Assembly: GCF_004214935.1 (NCBI RefSeq)
Contig: NZ_SFCC01000007.1
Span: forward strand, 248,001 to 312,000
Direction: 5' to 3'
From: Amycolatopsis suaedae
GTDB taxonomy: Bacteria > Actinomycetota > Actinomycetes > Mycobacteriales > Pseudonocardiaceae
DNA length: 64,000 bases
Part shown: in pieces, positions 45,636 to 54,408 of the stretch
Layout: every line of letters starts with the position of its first letter
How positions within the stretch are numbered: position 1 is the first letter of the stretch
The notes under the pieces: generated by a model
Seen by the model: only the letters and a program-made list of their open reading frames with translations
Database searches by the model: none
What the model was told of the DNA's origin: nothing
Translations under genes and position numbers: made by a program

Positions 45636-48600
45636 TCACCCTCCACTGTCTGTCGGACGTCTTCCGTCGCCTTGCCGGTACGGTGCCGGCCACGGCGGAC
45701 GCCCTGCTGGAAACTACTCAACCGGCCCCGCACATCCTCCGCGTCGCGCTCGGTACGCGACACGGCGGGAGTACCGGCCGGGACCGAGCCCGCGGCGCTG
45801 CCCGGCATCAACCGCTCACCACGCCGGCGCCTGGGCAGGCCCGACGCGGTGAAGCTGGACGGCACCGCCTGGCTCTTGGCCGCGACCGCCTGGGCGGTCT
45901 GCCAGTTCTCGTCGTCGGCGAAGCTCCACTCGGCGGTCTGCTCCAGTGCCGTCTCCGGCTGCGGGGGCACGCTCGGCTCGGACGGCTTCTCCGGAGCCTC
46001 CGCCGGGGGTTCCGGGGTCTCGGTGGCGCGCTTGGCCTCCTGCCGCGCCCTGGTGACGCCCTGCTGGAAGCTGCTGAGCCTGCCCCGCACCACGGCCGGG
46101 TCGCGGACCGGGAGGTCCACCTTGCCGGTGGCCGCCTCGACCGGCTCGGCCGTGCCGGGCAGCAGCCGTTCGCCCTTGCGGCGCCTTGGCAGGCCCGCCG
46201 GGGTGAGGTTGGCCGGCTCGGCCAGCGACTTCGCCGACACCTCCCGCACCGTGCGCCAGTTGACGTCGGCGGGGAAACTCCACTCGGCCGCGGTGGGTTC
46301 CGGGGTCTCGTCCTGCGCCTCGGCGGTCTCCGGTTCCTCGGCGGGCTCGGCCTTCTCCTTCTCGACGTCCGCCGTCTCGGCCTCGGGCTTCTCGGATTTC
46401 TCCGGCTTCTCGGGCTTCTCGGATTTCTCCGGCTTCTCCGGCGGCGCGGGCTTCGCCGCCTCCGGGTCACCGGCGCGGAACCACGCGGAGATCGTCGCGT
46501 CGAAGATCGGCGTCGTCTCCGGGTAGGCGGAGTCGGGGTCGGGCGGGGTGCGGGTCTCGGTGTTCCACCACTCGCCCAGCACCGACCCGTTGGCCGACGC
46601 GAACAGCTCCTTGCCGCTGGGCAGCTCTTCCGAAGACTCCGGCGACTCCGGAGTCTCCTCCGGCGGCGTGGAGATCTCGTCGGTGAGCGGGCTGAACAAC
46701 GCCGTCCCGGACACCTCGACCGCGGTCGGCGGCGGCGCCTGTGGCGGCTTCGGGGGCTTGGGCGCGGAGTCGGTGCTCTCCCGCTGCGGCGGGACGGGCG
46801 TCGTCAGGACACCGGGATGCGACACCCCGGTGGCGCCGTTGACCCGGGGCCGCTTGGGCAGCTCCCCCGGCTTCGCGGGCTGCGGCTGCGGGCGCCCGGC
46901 CGGCGCGTGGACGTCCATCACCAGCTCGGCAGGCACGGTGACCGTGGCCCGCACACCGACGATGTCCTTGCCGCCGTGCAGGGTCACGCCGATGCCGTGC
47001 CTGCTGGCCAGCCTGCCGACCACGAACAGGCCCATCCGCCGCGACGTCGCCAGGTCCACCGACGCCGCCTCGGTCAGCCGGACGTTGGCCTCGGCGACCT
47101 CGGCCGAGTTCATGCCGATGCCCTTGTCGAGGATGTCCACCGACAGCACCTTGTTCTCGGCCAGGCTGGTGACCACGGTGACCATCGTCTCCGGGGCGGA
47201 GAACGCGGTCGCGTTGTCCAGCAGCTCGGCGATCAGCCGCATCAGGTCACCGGCGGCGTGGCCGACGATCTTCGCCTGCGGCGGCGGCTGCACGGTGACC
47301 CGCTGGTACTGCTCGATCTCCGACACGGCCGCCCGCAGCACGTCCGCCGTGGTGACCGGCCTGCCGGACCGGCGCGCCGGGTCGGCACCGGACAGCACCA
47401 TGAGGTTCTCGTTGTTGCGGCGCATCCGGGTGGCCAGGTGGTCCAGCTGGAATAGCGTCGCCAGCTGGTCGGCGTCCTCCTCGTCGCGCTCCAGGCGTTC
47501 GATGAGCTGCAGCTGCCGCTGCACCAGGCTCTGGCTGCGCCGGGACAGGTTGACGAACACGCTGCTGTACCCGGTTCGCATGGCCGCCTGCTCGACGGCC
47601 AGCCGCAGCGCCTGACTGTGCACGGCGTCGAACGCCCTGGCCACCTCGCCGACCTCGTCGGACGACGCCACCGGGACCGGCTGCGCGTCGGTGCTCTGCG
47701 GACGGCCCTCCTGGATGTTCTGCACGGCGGCGGGAAGCTGGCGGTTGGCGACGTCGAGCGCGCTGGCCCGCAGCACCCGCAGCGACCGCAGCAGCTGGCG
47801 GGTGATCAGGAAGACCACCGCCGCCGCGACGACAAGGGCACCGAACAGCAGCACGGCGAGCACTCCGGCGACCGTGCTGGCCTCGTCGAACAGTTCCGAC
47901 GAGACAGCCTTGAGTCGTTCACCCATCCGGGCACTGACTTCACCGATCCGGGTGGCCACCGCGGCCGAGGCGTCGGTCCACTGCTGCGCCGACAGCTGCC
48001 GCAGCGCCGCCTCGGGGGTGGCGCCCGTGTCGCCCAGCACCGACTCCACCATCGTGCGCCTGGCGTCCAGGTTGGGGCCGACGACACCGGCGTCGAAGTC
48101 CTGCCGCTGCGACTGCGTGGCCGCGGCCCGGAAGTCGGCGAGCCGGTCGTCCAGCCTGACCTCGGTGGTGCGCAGCGTGTTCAGCTGCGCGGGCGTGAGC
48201 GTTCCCTTGGCGATCCCGGACCCGACCAGTGCCTGGGCCGAGGACACTTCCTCCTTGGCGACCTGCAGGTCGTGCTGGGCGTTGGGGGTGCCGCCGATCG
48301 CGTCGTCCCGCAGCCCGGACACGGCGGCGGTGTCCACCTTGAGCACGCTGTCGACGACGGTCGAGTACTCGGTGATGACCTGCTCGGCGTCGAGCTGGCC
48401 TGCGTCGAGCTGCTGCCGCACCACGGCCAGCCGGTCCAGCTGCTCGCCTGCCTCGCGGGCGGGGCTGCCCACGCCGGCGTCCAGTTCGGACGCCCGCTCG
48501 GCGGTCTGCCGGAACGGGCCGACGGCGGCGTCCACGGCGGTGCGGTCGGCGGCCAGCTCGGGCGAGTTCTGCACGGTGCCCTGCAGCAGCAGCTCGGCGG

Positions 48601-48883
48601 TGCGGGTGCGTTCCCGCTGCAGTGCGTCCACAGTGGTCCGGACCTCGCCCATCAGCGACGCGAGCCGGTCCATCCGCTGGTAGCTGCCCGAACGGTCGAT
48701 CTGGGTGCCGATGGTGGCGACACCGAGGATGAGCGCGATCAGGATCGGCACCAGCGTCACCGCGCCGAGCTTGACCGGCAGGCTCCAGTCACGCCATTGG
48801 GTGATCCTGCGCCATCTCGGCGGCCGTTTGGGCGGCCGGCCGAGCAGCTTTCCGACGGGCACCTGGCCCTCTCCAACGGTCAC
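45632..48883 (-). CDS. cvnA: CvnA, nitrate/HAMP-type sensor histidine kinase-like protein with duplicated C-terminal motif
   Basis: A 1083-residue membrane sensor. A short cytoplasmic N-terminus leads to a transmembrane helix (about residues 38-58, LGAVTLVPILIALILGVATI). An extracellular domain (NIT-like, about 60-330) and a second helix (about 336-360, VLAVLLFGALVVAAAVVFLI) follow, then a HAMP and an ATPase domain with DNATAFSAPETMV and DILDKGIGMN. A long Pro/Glu-rich tail (about 660-1083) contains two copies of EWSF..D.NW...GLPRR.KGERL.PG...RGRLSSFQQGV, 118 residues apart (from about 868 and 986). The histidine phospho-acceptor is not obvious. GTG 48883. Confidence 0.9.
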   Translation of the reverse strand: MTVGEGQVPVGKLLGRPPKRPPRWRRITQWRDWSLPVKLGAVTLVPILIALILGVATIGTQIDRSGSYQRMDRLASLMGEVRTTVDALQRERTRTAELLLQGTVQNSPELAADRTAVDAAVGPFRQTAERASELDAGVGSPAREAGEQLDRLAVVRQQLDAGQLDAEQVITEYSTVVDSVLKVDTAAVSGLRDDAIGGTPNAQHDLQVAKEEVSSAQALVGSGIAKGTLTPAQLNTLRTTEVRLDDRLADFRAAATQSQRQDFDAGVVGPNLDARRTMVESVLGDTGATPEAALRQLSAQQWTDASAAVATRIGEVSARMGERLKAVSSELFDEASTVAGVLAVLLFGALVVAAAVVFLITRQLLRSLRVLRASALDVANRQLPAAVQNIQEGRPQSTDAQPVPVASSDEVGEVARAFDAVHSQALRLAVEQAAMRTGYSSVFVNLSRRSQSLVQRQLQLIERLERDEEDADQLATLFQLDHLATRMRRNNENLMVLSGADPARRSGRPVTTADVLRAAVSEIEQYQRVTVQPPPQAKIVGHAAGDLMRLIAELLDNATAFSAPETMVTVVTSLAENKVLSVDILDKGIGMNSAEVAEANVRLTEAASVDLATSRRMGLFVVGRLASRHGIGVTLHGGKDIVGVRATVTVPAELVMDVHAPAGRPQPQPAKPGELPKRPRVNGATGVSHPGVLTTPVPPQRESTDSAPKPPKPPQAPPPTAVEVSGTALFSPLTDEISTPPEETPESPESSEELPSGKELFASANGSVLGEWWNTETRTPPDPDSAYPETTPIFDATISAWFRAGDPEAAKPAPPEKPEKSEKPEKPEKSEKPEAETADVEKEKAEPAEEPETAEAQDETPEPTAAEWSFPADVNWRTVREVSAKSLAEPANLTPAGLPRRRKGERLLPGTAEPVEAATGKVDLPVRDPAVVRGRLSSFQQGVTRARQEAKRATETPEPPAEAPEKPSEPSVPPQPETALEQTAEWSFADDENWQTAQAVAAKSQAVPSSFTASGLPRRRRGERLMPGSAAGSVPAGTPAVSRTERDAEDVRGRLSSFQQGVRRGRHRTGKATEDVRQTVEGE

Positions 48884-49696
48884 GCGAGTGACTCCCTGTC
48901 CACCGTGTCCGAGCCGTATCCGGTGCCCGGCTGCCGACGTCCGCCCCCGCGGGGCTGCTGGCGATCCGCATCATGCGAACTGCACGAACATCGAGACAAG
49001 AGGGCACCCAATCGATCTTTAAAGTCAACGTGGCCCGAGAATCGTACACCAATCGTGTGATTGTCTAATTCGTTCAGCAAAGGGGCCATGACCTGGTCCT
49101 TCTCACCATTTCCGACACCGGCGCGCTCACTTTCGAGACACGATGGGGTCAGGCCCATGACGCCGGTTACAAAAACTTTCGAGCTACCCGGTGGGAGGAT
49201 CACCCGAACAGCCCAGCAGCGTGCATCTGCACGTGCAGAACGTCTACTGCGTGTACATCTCAGCATGATCATCGCCCGGATTTATTGCCCGATGATGTGG
49301 TCTTTCGACTGGTAGTCGGCAGTGAGAAAGATCCACTGAAGACCCTCGCACCCTGGCAGACACCCACAGCGACGGGGTTCATCCCGCCGGGTGCGAGCCT
49401 GCCGTCCCGGGCCGCCGACACCGCTTCGTCGTCGGCTACCCAGTGTCACATTCGGGGCGGCAGCGGAGGGTCGGAGTGGACCCGGTTGCCGCCTTTACTT
49501 GATCGAAAACAACGGTGCGTCACAACAATACTCGGCATTTCGGGTTAGCCGCCGTCGGCATACCGGTCACTTTTTCCGGTCGAACTCGGTGTGGCTACCA
49601 TGTGCGCCTCAACGAGTTCGACCGGCACGCCGGAGACCCCGCCGAACAACACTCCCCGGTGCCGACTCGGTGAAATTCGGACATCCCGGAGGACGG
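48884..49696. other. 813-bp intergenic region between cvnA and the DUF485 gene
   Basis: No credible gene. Compared with its neighbours it is richer in A and T, most of all at 49010-49320, and probably holds the divergent promoters. A 14-bp perfect palindrome TCTGCACGTGCAGA lies at 49226-49239. Short open frames here have no homologue-like features. Confidence 0.6.
49226..49239. promoter_or_regulatory. Perfect palindrome TCTGCACGTGCAGA
   Basis: Fourteen bases of dyad symmetry within the AT-richer divergent region, 343 bp from the cvnA start and 458 bp from the DUF485 gene. It looks like an operator, but the cognate regulator is unknown. Confidence 0.5.
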
Positions 49697-50122
49697 ATGC
49701 AGAACGTCACTCGCAACGCGCTGGAGGACACCGGCCAGATCCCGGCGTTGTTCGCCGACGGCGGTGCCGCGGCCCGGCCGAGGACGGCGGGCCCTCCGCC
49801 CGGCGGGTCCGAGCCGGACTACGTGGCCATCCAGAACAGCCAGGAGTTCGCCACCCTGCGGCGGCGGCTGCGGGGCTTCGTGTTCCCGGTGAGCCTGCTG
49901 TTCTTCGCCTGGTACCTGACCTACGTGCTGCTGGCCGCCTACGCCCACGACTTCATGAGCACCAGGGTGTTCGGCTCGGTCAACGTGGCGATCCTGCTCG
50001 GGATCGCCCAGTTCGCCAGCACCGTCCTGATCATGGTCGCGTACCTGCGCTACGCCCGGCGCCGCATCGACCCGCAGGTCGCCGAGATCCGCTCGCACGT
50101 GGGGATGGACCGCGATGAGTGA
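49697..50122 (+). CDS. DUF485 membrane protein paired with acetate symporter
   Basis: A 141-residue protein. An N-terminal 40 residues is charged and variable, then EFATLRRRLRGFVFPVSLLF and two transmembrane helices (about residues 62-82 and 96-118). The family (DUF485) is the usual small companion of ActP-type solute:sodium symporters. ATG 49697 has GGAGGA 5 bp upstream. Its last 8 bp overlap the symporter start. Confidence 0.88.
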   Translation: MQNVTRNALEDTGQIPALFADGGAAARPRTAGPPPGGSEPDYVAIQNSQEFATLRRRLRGFVFPVSLLFFAWYLTYVLLAAYAHDFMSTRVFGSVNVAILLGIAQFASTVLIMVAYLRYARRRIDPQVAEIRSHVGMDRDE

Positions 50123-51677
50123 CCCCGTACTGAACATCGCGGTCTTCGCCCTGTTCGTGGTGATCACGCTGTACGTGGTCTACCGCGCCAGCAGCCGCAA
50201 CTCGACCACCGCCGACTACTACGCCGCGGGCGGCCGGTTCACCGGGCGCCAGAACGGGATCGCGCTGTCCGGCGACTTCCTGTCCGCGGCCTCGTTCCTC
50301 GGCATCGCCGGGGCCATCGCCGTCCACGGCTACGACGGGTTCCTCTACTCGATCGGCTTCCTGGTCGCCTGGCTGGTCGACCTGCTGCTGATCGCCGAGC
50401 TGCTGCGCAACACCGGCCGGTTCACCATGGGCGACGTCCTGAGCTTCCGGATGCGGCAGCGCCCGGTGCGGGCCGCGGCGGCGACGTCGACGCTGGTGAT
50501 CTCGTTCTTCTACATGCTGGCGCAGATGGCCGGAGCCGGTGGACTGGTCGCGTTGCTGCTCGACGTGCACGGCGGATTCGCCCAGGCCGTGGTGATCGGC
50601 GTCGTCGGCGTGGTGATGGTGCTCTACGTGCTGGTCGGCGGTATGAAGGGCACCACGTGGGTGCAGATCATCAAAGCCACCATCCTGATCCTGTGCGTCG
50701 TGCTGATGACCGTGTTCCTGCTCGGCAAGTTCGGCTTCAGCCTCAGCAACCTGCTGTCCGCGGCGGCGGACAACAGCCCGCTCGGCGACCGGCTGCTGGA
50801 GCCGGGCAGCCTCTACGGCGGGAGCGAGGTCAGCAAGCTCGACTTCGTGTCGCTCTCGGTGGCGCTGATCCTCGGGGCCGCCGCGCTGCCGCACGTGCTG
50901 ATGCGCTTCTACACCGTGCCCAACTCGCGGGAGGCCCGCCGCTCGGTCGTCTGGGCCACCGGGTGCATGCTGGTGTTCTACCTGTGCACGCTGGTGATCG
51001 GCTTCGGCGCGGCCGCCATGGTCGGTCCGGACGCGATCACCGCGGCGCCCGGCGGGGAGAACTCGGCGGCGCCGTTGCTCGCCCTGAACATCGGCGGCAC
51101 CCTGCTGCTCGGCGTCGTGTCGGCGGTGGCGTTCGCCACGATCCTCGCCGTCGTCGCCGGCCTCACGATCACCGCGTCGGCCTCGTTCGCACACGACGTG
51201 TACGCCAACATCGTCAAGCGCGGCAAGGTGCGGGCCGCCCAGGAGGTGCGGGTGGCCAGGCTGACCGCCGTGGTCATCGGCGTGCTGGCCATCTTCGGCG
51301 GCATCCTCGCCGCCGGGCAGAACATCGCGTTCCTGGTGGCGCTGGCGTTCGCGGTGGCCGCGTCGGCGAACCTGTCGACCCTGCTGTACTCGCTGTTCTG
51401 GAAGCGGTTCAACACCATGGGCACGCTGTGCGGCATTTACGGCGGGCTGATCGCCTGCGTGGTGCTGGTGGTGTTCTCGCCCGTGGTGTCCGGGTCACCG
51501 GACTCGATCTTCCCCGGCGTGGACTTCCACTGGTTCCCGCTGCGCAACCCCGGGCTGGTGTCCATCCCGTTCTCGTTCCTCTGCGGTTTCGTCGGCACCC
51601 TGCTCGCCCGCGACAAGGCCGACCCGCGCAAGCAGGCCGAGATGGAGGTGCGCTCCCTCACCGGCATCGGGGCGTGA
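50115..51677 (+). CDS. Acetate/monocarboxylate symporter of the SSS family (ActP-like)
   Basis: A 520-residue solute:sodium symporter with about 13 transmembrane helices. Family segments include AGGRFTGRQNGIALSGDFLS (residues about 37-56), where the sodium-site helix begins, GGMKGTTWVQIIKATILILC, and ALPHVLMRFYTVPNSREARR, typical of ActP acetate permeases. It probably imports acetate or propionate, carbon sources that also arise in sterol breakdown. It overlaps the DUF485 gene by 8 bp. Confidence 0.88.
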   Translation: MSDPVLNIAVFALFVVITLYVVYRASSRNSTTADYYAAGGRFTGRQNGIALSGDFLSAASFLGIAGAIAVHGYDGFLYSIGFLVAWLVDLLLIAELLRNTGRFTMGDVLSFRMRQRPVRAAAATSTLVISFFYMLAQMAGAGGLVALLLDVHGGFAQAVVIGVVGVVMVLYVLVGGMKGTTWVQIIKATILILCVVLMTVFLLGKFGFSLSNLLSAAADNSPLGDRLLEPGSLYGGSEVSKLDFVSLSVALILGAAALPHVLMRFYTVPNSREARRSVVWATGCMLVFYLCTLVIGFGAAAMVGPDAITAAPGGENSAAPLLALNIGGTLLLGVVSAVAFATILAVVAGLTITASASFAHDVYANIVKRGKVRAAQEVRVARLTAVVIGVLAIFGGILAAGQNIAFLVALAFAVAASANLSTLLYSLFWKRFNTMGTLCGIYGGLIACVVLVVFSPVVSGSPDSIFPGVDFHWFPLRNPGLVSIPFSFLCGFVGTLLARDKADPRKQAEMEVRSLTGIGA

Positions 51678-51698
51678 GCACCACCTACCCTCTACCGG

Positions 51699-53216
51699 GT
51701 GACCGCCGTAGTTGATCGCCTGCGCCGTTACCTCGACGAGCAGGCTCCGCCGACCCCCTGCCTGGTGCTCGACGTCGACGCGGTCGTCGCCGCCTACCGT
51801 GACCTGGCCGCGGCGTTCCCCGGCACCCGGGTGTACTACGCGGTCAAGGCCAACCCGGAGCCGCCCGTCGTGGAAGCGCTGGCTGCCGCGGGAGCGTGGT
51901 TCGACGTGGCGAGCGTCGCCGAAGCCGAACTGTGCCTCGGCCTCGGCGCGCCGGCGGCACGGCTGTCCTACGGCAACACGATCAAGAAGGCCGCCGACAT
52001 CGCCAGGGCCCACGAGCTGGGGGTGCGGGAGTTCGTCTCCGACGCCGAGGACGACCTGGCCGTGCTCGCCGAGCTGGCGCCGGGATCGAGCGTCTCGGTG
52101 CGGATCCTGACCGACGCGCCCGCGTCGGTGACGCCGTTCGGCCGCAAGTTCGGCTGCGACCCCGACCTGGCCATCGAGCTGCTCGCCCGCGCGGACGAGC
52201 TGGGGCTGGACGCGGCCGGCGTCGCGTTCCACCCCGGCTCGCAGCAGCTCGACCCGCTGGCCTGGGACACCGGAATCGCCGCGGCGGCCAAGGTGTTCGA
52301 CGCGCTGGCCGCCCGCGGGGTCCACCCACGCAGGCTCAACCTCGGCGGCGGCTTCGCCCTCGGCTACACCGGCACCGCGCCGGCCGCCGCCGAGTACGCC
52401 GCGGCCATCGGCGCCGCGCTGCGCGCGCACTTCCCCGCCGGCGTACCGGAGCTGGCGATCGAGCCGGGCCGCGCGATCGTCGCCGGAGCCGGGCTGATCC
52501 GGACCGAGGTGGTCGGGGTCTCCCGCCGGTCGGCCACCGACGAGCACCGCTGGGTGTACCTCGACGTCGGCCGCTACAACGGGCTGGCCGAGACCGAGAA
52601 CGAGGCCATCGCGTACCGGATCGAGCCGGCCGGCGAGCACCCGCCCGCCGACGGCCCGGTGATCCTGGCCGGGCCGACCTGCGACGGTGACGACGTGCTG
52701 TACCAGCGCACCCCGTACCGCCTGCCGCTGTCGCTACGCCGTGGCGACCGGCTCGACATCCTCGACACCGGCGCCTACACGGCGAGCTACTCGTCGGTGG
52801 CGTTCAACGGCATCGAGCCGCTGCGGACCTACTGCGTCGGTGGCGCGACCCCGGCGGTGGCGCCTGCCAGTTTCGCGGGCAGGCACGTGCTCGCCGAGTT
52901 CGGCGCGGTCGACCCCGTGGTGCTGGACGACCCGGCGGCGCTGCGGACGGCACTGCGTTCGGCGCTGACCGAGGCCGGAGCCACGGTGCGGGACCTGCTC
53001 ACCCACCGGTTCCAGCCGCAGGGCGTGACCGTGCTGGCGATGCTGGCCGAGTCGCACGCGTCCGTGCACTCCTATCCCGAGCTGGGCACGGCGTTCGTCG
53101 ACGTGTTCACCTGCGGCGAGGCCGCCGATCCGGAGCGGGCCGTTCGGCTGCTAGCGTCCGCACTGGACGCCGGTGAGGTCAACCTGTCCACGGTGCGCAG
53201 GGGCGGGGTCCGGTGA
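51699..53216 (+). CDS. Fused ornithine decarboxylase-like (PLP fold III) / S-adenosylmethionine decarboxylase
   Basis: A 505-residue two-enzyme protein. Residues about 1-380 are a fold-type III PLP decarboxylase: PLP lysine K50 in YYAVKANP, HPGSQ at 178-182, glycine loop LGGGFA, EPGR 255-258, PTCDGDD (327-332) with the catalytic Cys, and Y360 in GAYTASYSSVAFNG. Residues about 395-505 are a prokaryotic AdoMet decarboxylase: HRFQPQGVTVLAMLAESHAS, with predicted self-cleavage at E451-S452 and catalytic H457 and C472. Their spacing (+5, +20) equals Ser63, His68 and Cys83 of the Thermotoga enzyme. It would make both putrescine (or a related diamine) and decarboxylated AdoMet. The GTG start lacks a ribosome site and may be leaderless. 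It overlaps the next gene by 4 bp (GTGA). Confidence 0.9.
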   Translation: MTAVVDRLRRYLDEQAPPTPCLVLDVDAVVAAYRDLAAAFPGTRVYYAVKANPEPPVVEALAAAGAWFDVASVAEAELCLGLGAPAARLSYGNTIKKAADIARAHELGVREFVSDAEDDLAVLAELAPGSSVSVRILTDAPASVTPFGRKFGCDPDLAIELLARADELGLDAAGVAFHPGSQQLDPLAWDTGIAAAAKVFDALAARGVHPRRLNLGGGFALGYTGTAPAAAEYAAAIGAALRAHFPAGVPELAIEPGRAIVAGAGLIRTEVVGVSRRSATDEHRWVYLDVGRYNGLAETENEAIAYRIEPAGEHPPADGPVILAGPTCDGDDVLYQRTPYRLPLSLRRGDRLDILDTGAYTASYSSVAFNGIEPLRTYCVGGATPAVAPASFAGRHVLAEFGAVDPVVLDDPAALRTALRSALTEAGATVRDLLTHRFQPQGVTVLAMLAESHASVHSYPELGTAFVDVFTCGEAADPERAVRLLASALDAGEVNLSTVRRGGVR

Positions 53217-54058
53217 GGGAGGTCATCGAGCCGCTCGGGCCGGGGCTGCGGCGGGTGTGGGACGTCTCGGAGGTGCTGTTCGAGCAGCGCACACCGTTCC
53301 AGGACGTGCTGATCGGGCGCACCGCACACGGCGTCACGTTGTTCTGCGACCACGAGCGGCAGAGCGCGGAGGCCAGCCAGCTCGTCTACCACGAGGCGCT
53401 GCTGGTGCCCGCGCTGCTGCTGGCACGGCGGGTCGAGCGGGTGCTGGTGATCGGGTCGAGCGAGGGCGTGGTCAGTCAGCTGGCGGTGGCCGCCGGTGCC
53501 CGGGTGGTCGACCACGTCGACATCGACACGGCGACCGTGCGGGCCTGCGCGGCCCACCTGCCCTACGGCTACACCGCGGACGAACTGGCCAGGGCCGAGG
53601 CGGGCGACGGCCCGGTGCGGGTCCACTACCGCGACGGCTGGGAGTTCCTGCGCGAGACGGCGGGTGGCTACGACGTCGTCGTGATCGACCTGCCGGACGA
53701 GAACGCCGACCCGGCCGCGCAGCACAACCGGCTCTACGGCACGGAGTTCCTCCGGCTGTGTGCCGGGGTGCTCGCCGAGGGTGGCGTGGTGGTGTGCCAG
53801 GCGGGATGTCCGACGTTGTGGCGCAACGAGACCCTGGTCGGGTTGTGGCGCCGCTACACCGAGGTGTTCGGCACCGTCAGCTACTACGGCAGCGACGAGC
53901 ACGAGTGGGCGTTCCTCTGCGGCACCCGGGAGCGGCGCTCCGATCCGGTGGCGGACATGGTGGCCCGCCTGGACTCCCTCCCCTACCGGCCGTCCACTGT
54001 AGACGCCCAGGCACTTCGCGGGCGGACCGTGCCGCCGTCCGCGCTGCGCCTAGACTGA
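53213..54058 (+). CDS. Divergent spermidine-synthase-like aminopropyltransferase
   Basis: A 281-residue Rossmann-fold protein. QSAEASQLVYHEALLVPALL (about residues 51-70) corresponds to the YHE...HP gate of spermidine synthases, and DGWEFL, IDLPDENADPAAQHNRLYG and CQAGCPTLW follow the family layout. The AdoMet-type loop reads IGSSEGV instead of GGGDGG, and the acidic residue is in HVDID, so it is far from typical SpeE. It overlaps the ODC-AdoMetDC fusion by GTGA, and the pair would form a complete route from ornithine and AdoMet to a triamine. The amine product cannot be predicted. It overlaps the convergent DUF3817 gene by 9 bp. Confidence 0.82.
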   Translation: MREVIEPLGPGLRRVWDVSEVLFEQRTPFQDVLIGRTAHGVTLFCDHERQSAEASQLVYHEALLVPALLLARRVERVLVIGSSEGVVSQLAVAAGARVVDHVDIDTATVRACAAHLPYGYTADELARAEAGDGPVRVHYRDGWEFLRETAGGYDVVVIDLPDENADPAAQHNRLYGTEFLRLCAGVLAEGGVVVCQAGCPTLWRNETLVGLWRRYTEVFGTVSYYGSDEHEWAFLCGTRERRSDPVADMVARLDSLPYRPSTVDAQALRGRTVPPSALRLD

Positions 54059-54397
54059 CTGTCCATTCTGGACGCGCTTGGTCACCATCCGCTCCACGAC
54101 GAACGACACCAGCGGGACGCAGCCGGCCAGCAGGACACCGATGGTGCCCTTGATCGACCAGCGGGCCTTCAGCGCGAGGTCGATGGTGATGACCATGTAG
54201 ATCATGTAGATGACGCCGTGGATCGGCGAGAACACCGCCGACGGGCCGGGGTTGTCGCCGAGGAGGCGGATCGCCATCACGACGACGAGGCCCAGCAGGC
54301 CGACGCCCGTGGTGTAGGCCGCCACCCGGAACCGGCCGAGTGCGCCGCGGATGCGGGCGGCCCGGTCGTCGGTGGCGGTCTGCTCCTGTGTGCTCAC
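54050..54397 (-). CDS. DUF3817 integral membrane protein
   Basis: A 115-residue protein with three predicted transmembrane helices: about residues 25-45 (AAYTTGVGLLGLVVVMAIRL), 58-75 (PIHGVIYMIYMVITIDLAL) and 85-103 (GTIGVLLAGCVPLVSFVVE). The PIHGVIYMIYM motif and the C-terminal ERMVTKRV are diagnostic of the DUF3817 family. Function unknown. Its gene runs convergently into the aminopropyltransferase with a 9-bp overlap, and follows a second membrane protein gene by 11 bp. Confidence 0.87.
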   Translation of the reverse strand: MSTQEQTATDDRAARIRGALGRFRVAAYTTGVGLLGLVVVMAIRLLGDNPGPSAVFSPIHGVIYMIYMVITIDLALKARWSIKGTIGVLLAGCVPLVSFVVERMVTKRVQNGQSV

Positions 54398-54408
54398 GTC
54401 GGGTCCTC

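Noticed and set aside
45578..47455. 625-residue open frame on the + strand opposite cvnA
   Set aside because: Shadow of the low-complexity Pro/Glu-rich CvnA tail.
49061..49315. 84-residue frame in the cvnA-DUF485 gap
   Set aside because: No ribosome site, no codon bias like neighbouring genes, no recognisable motif.
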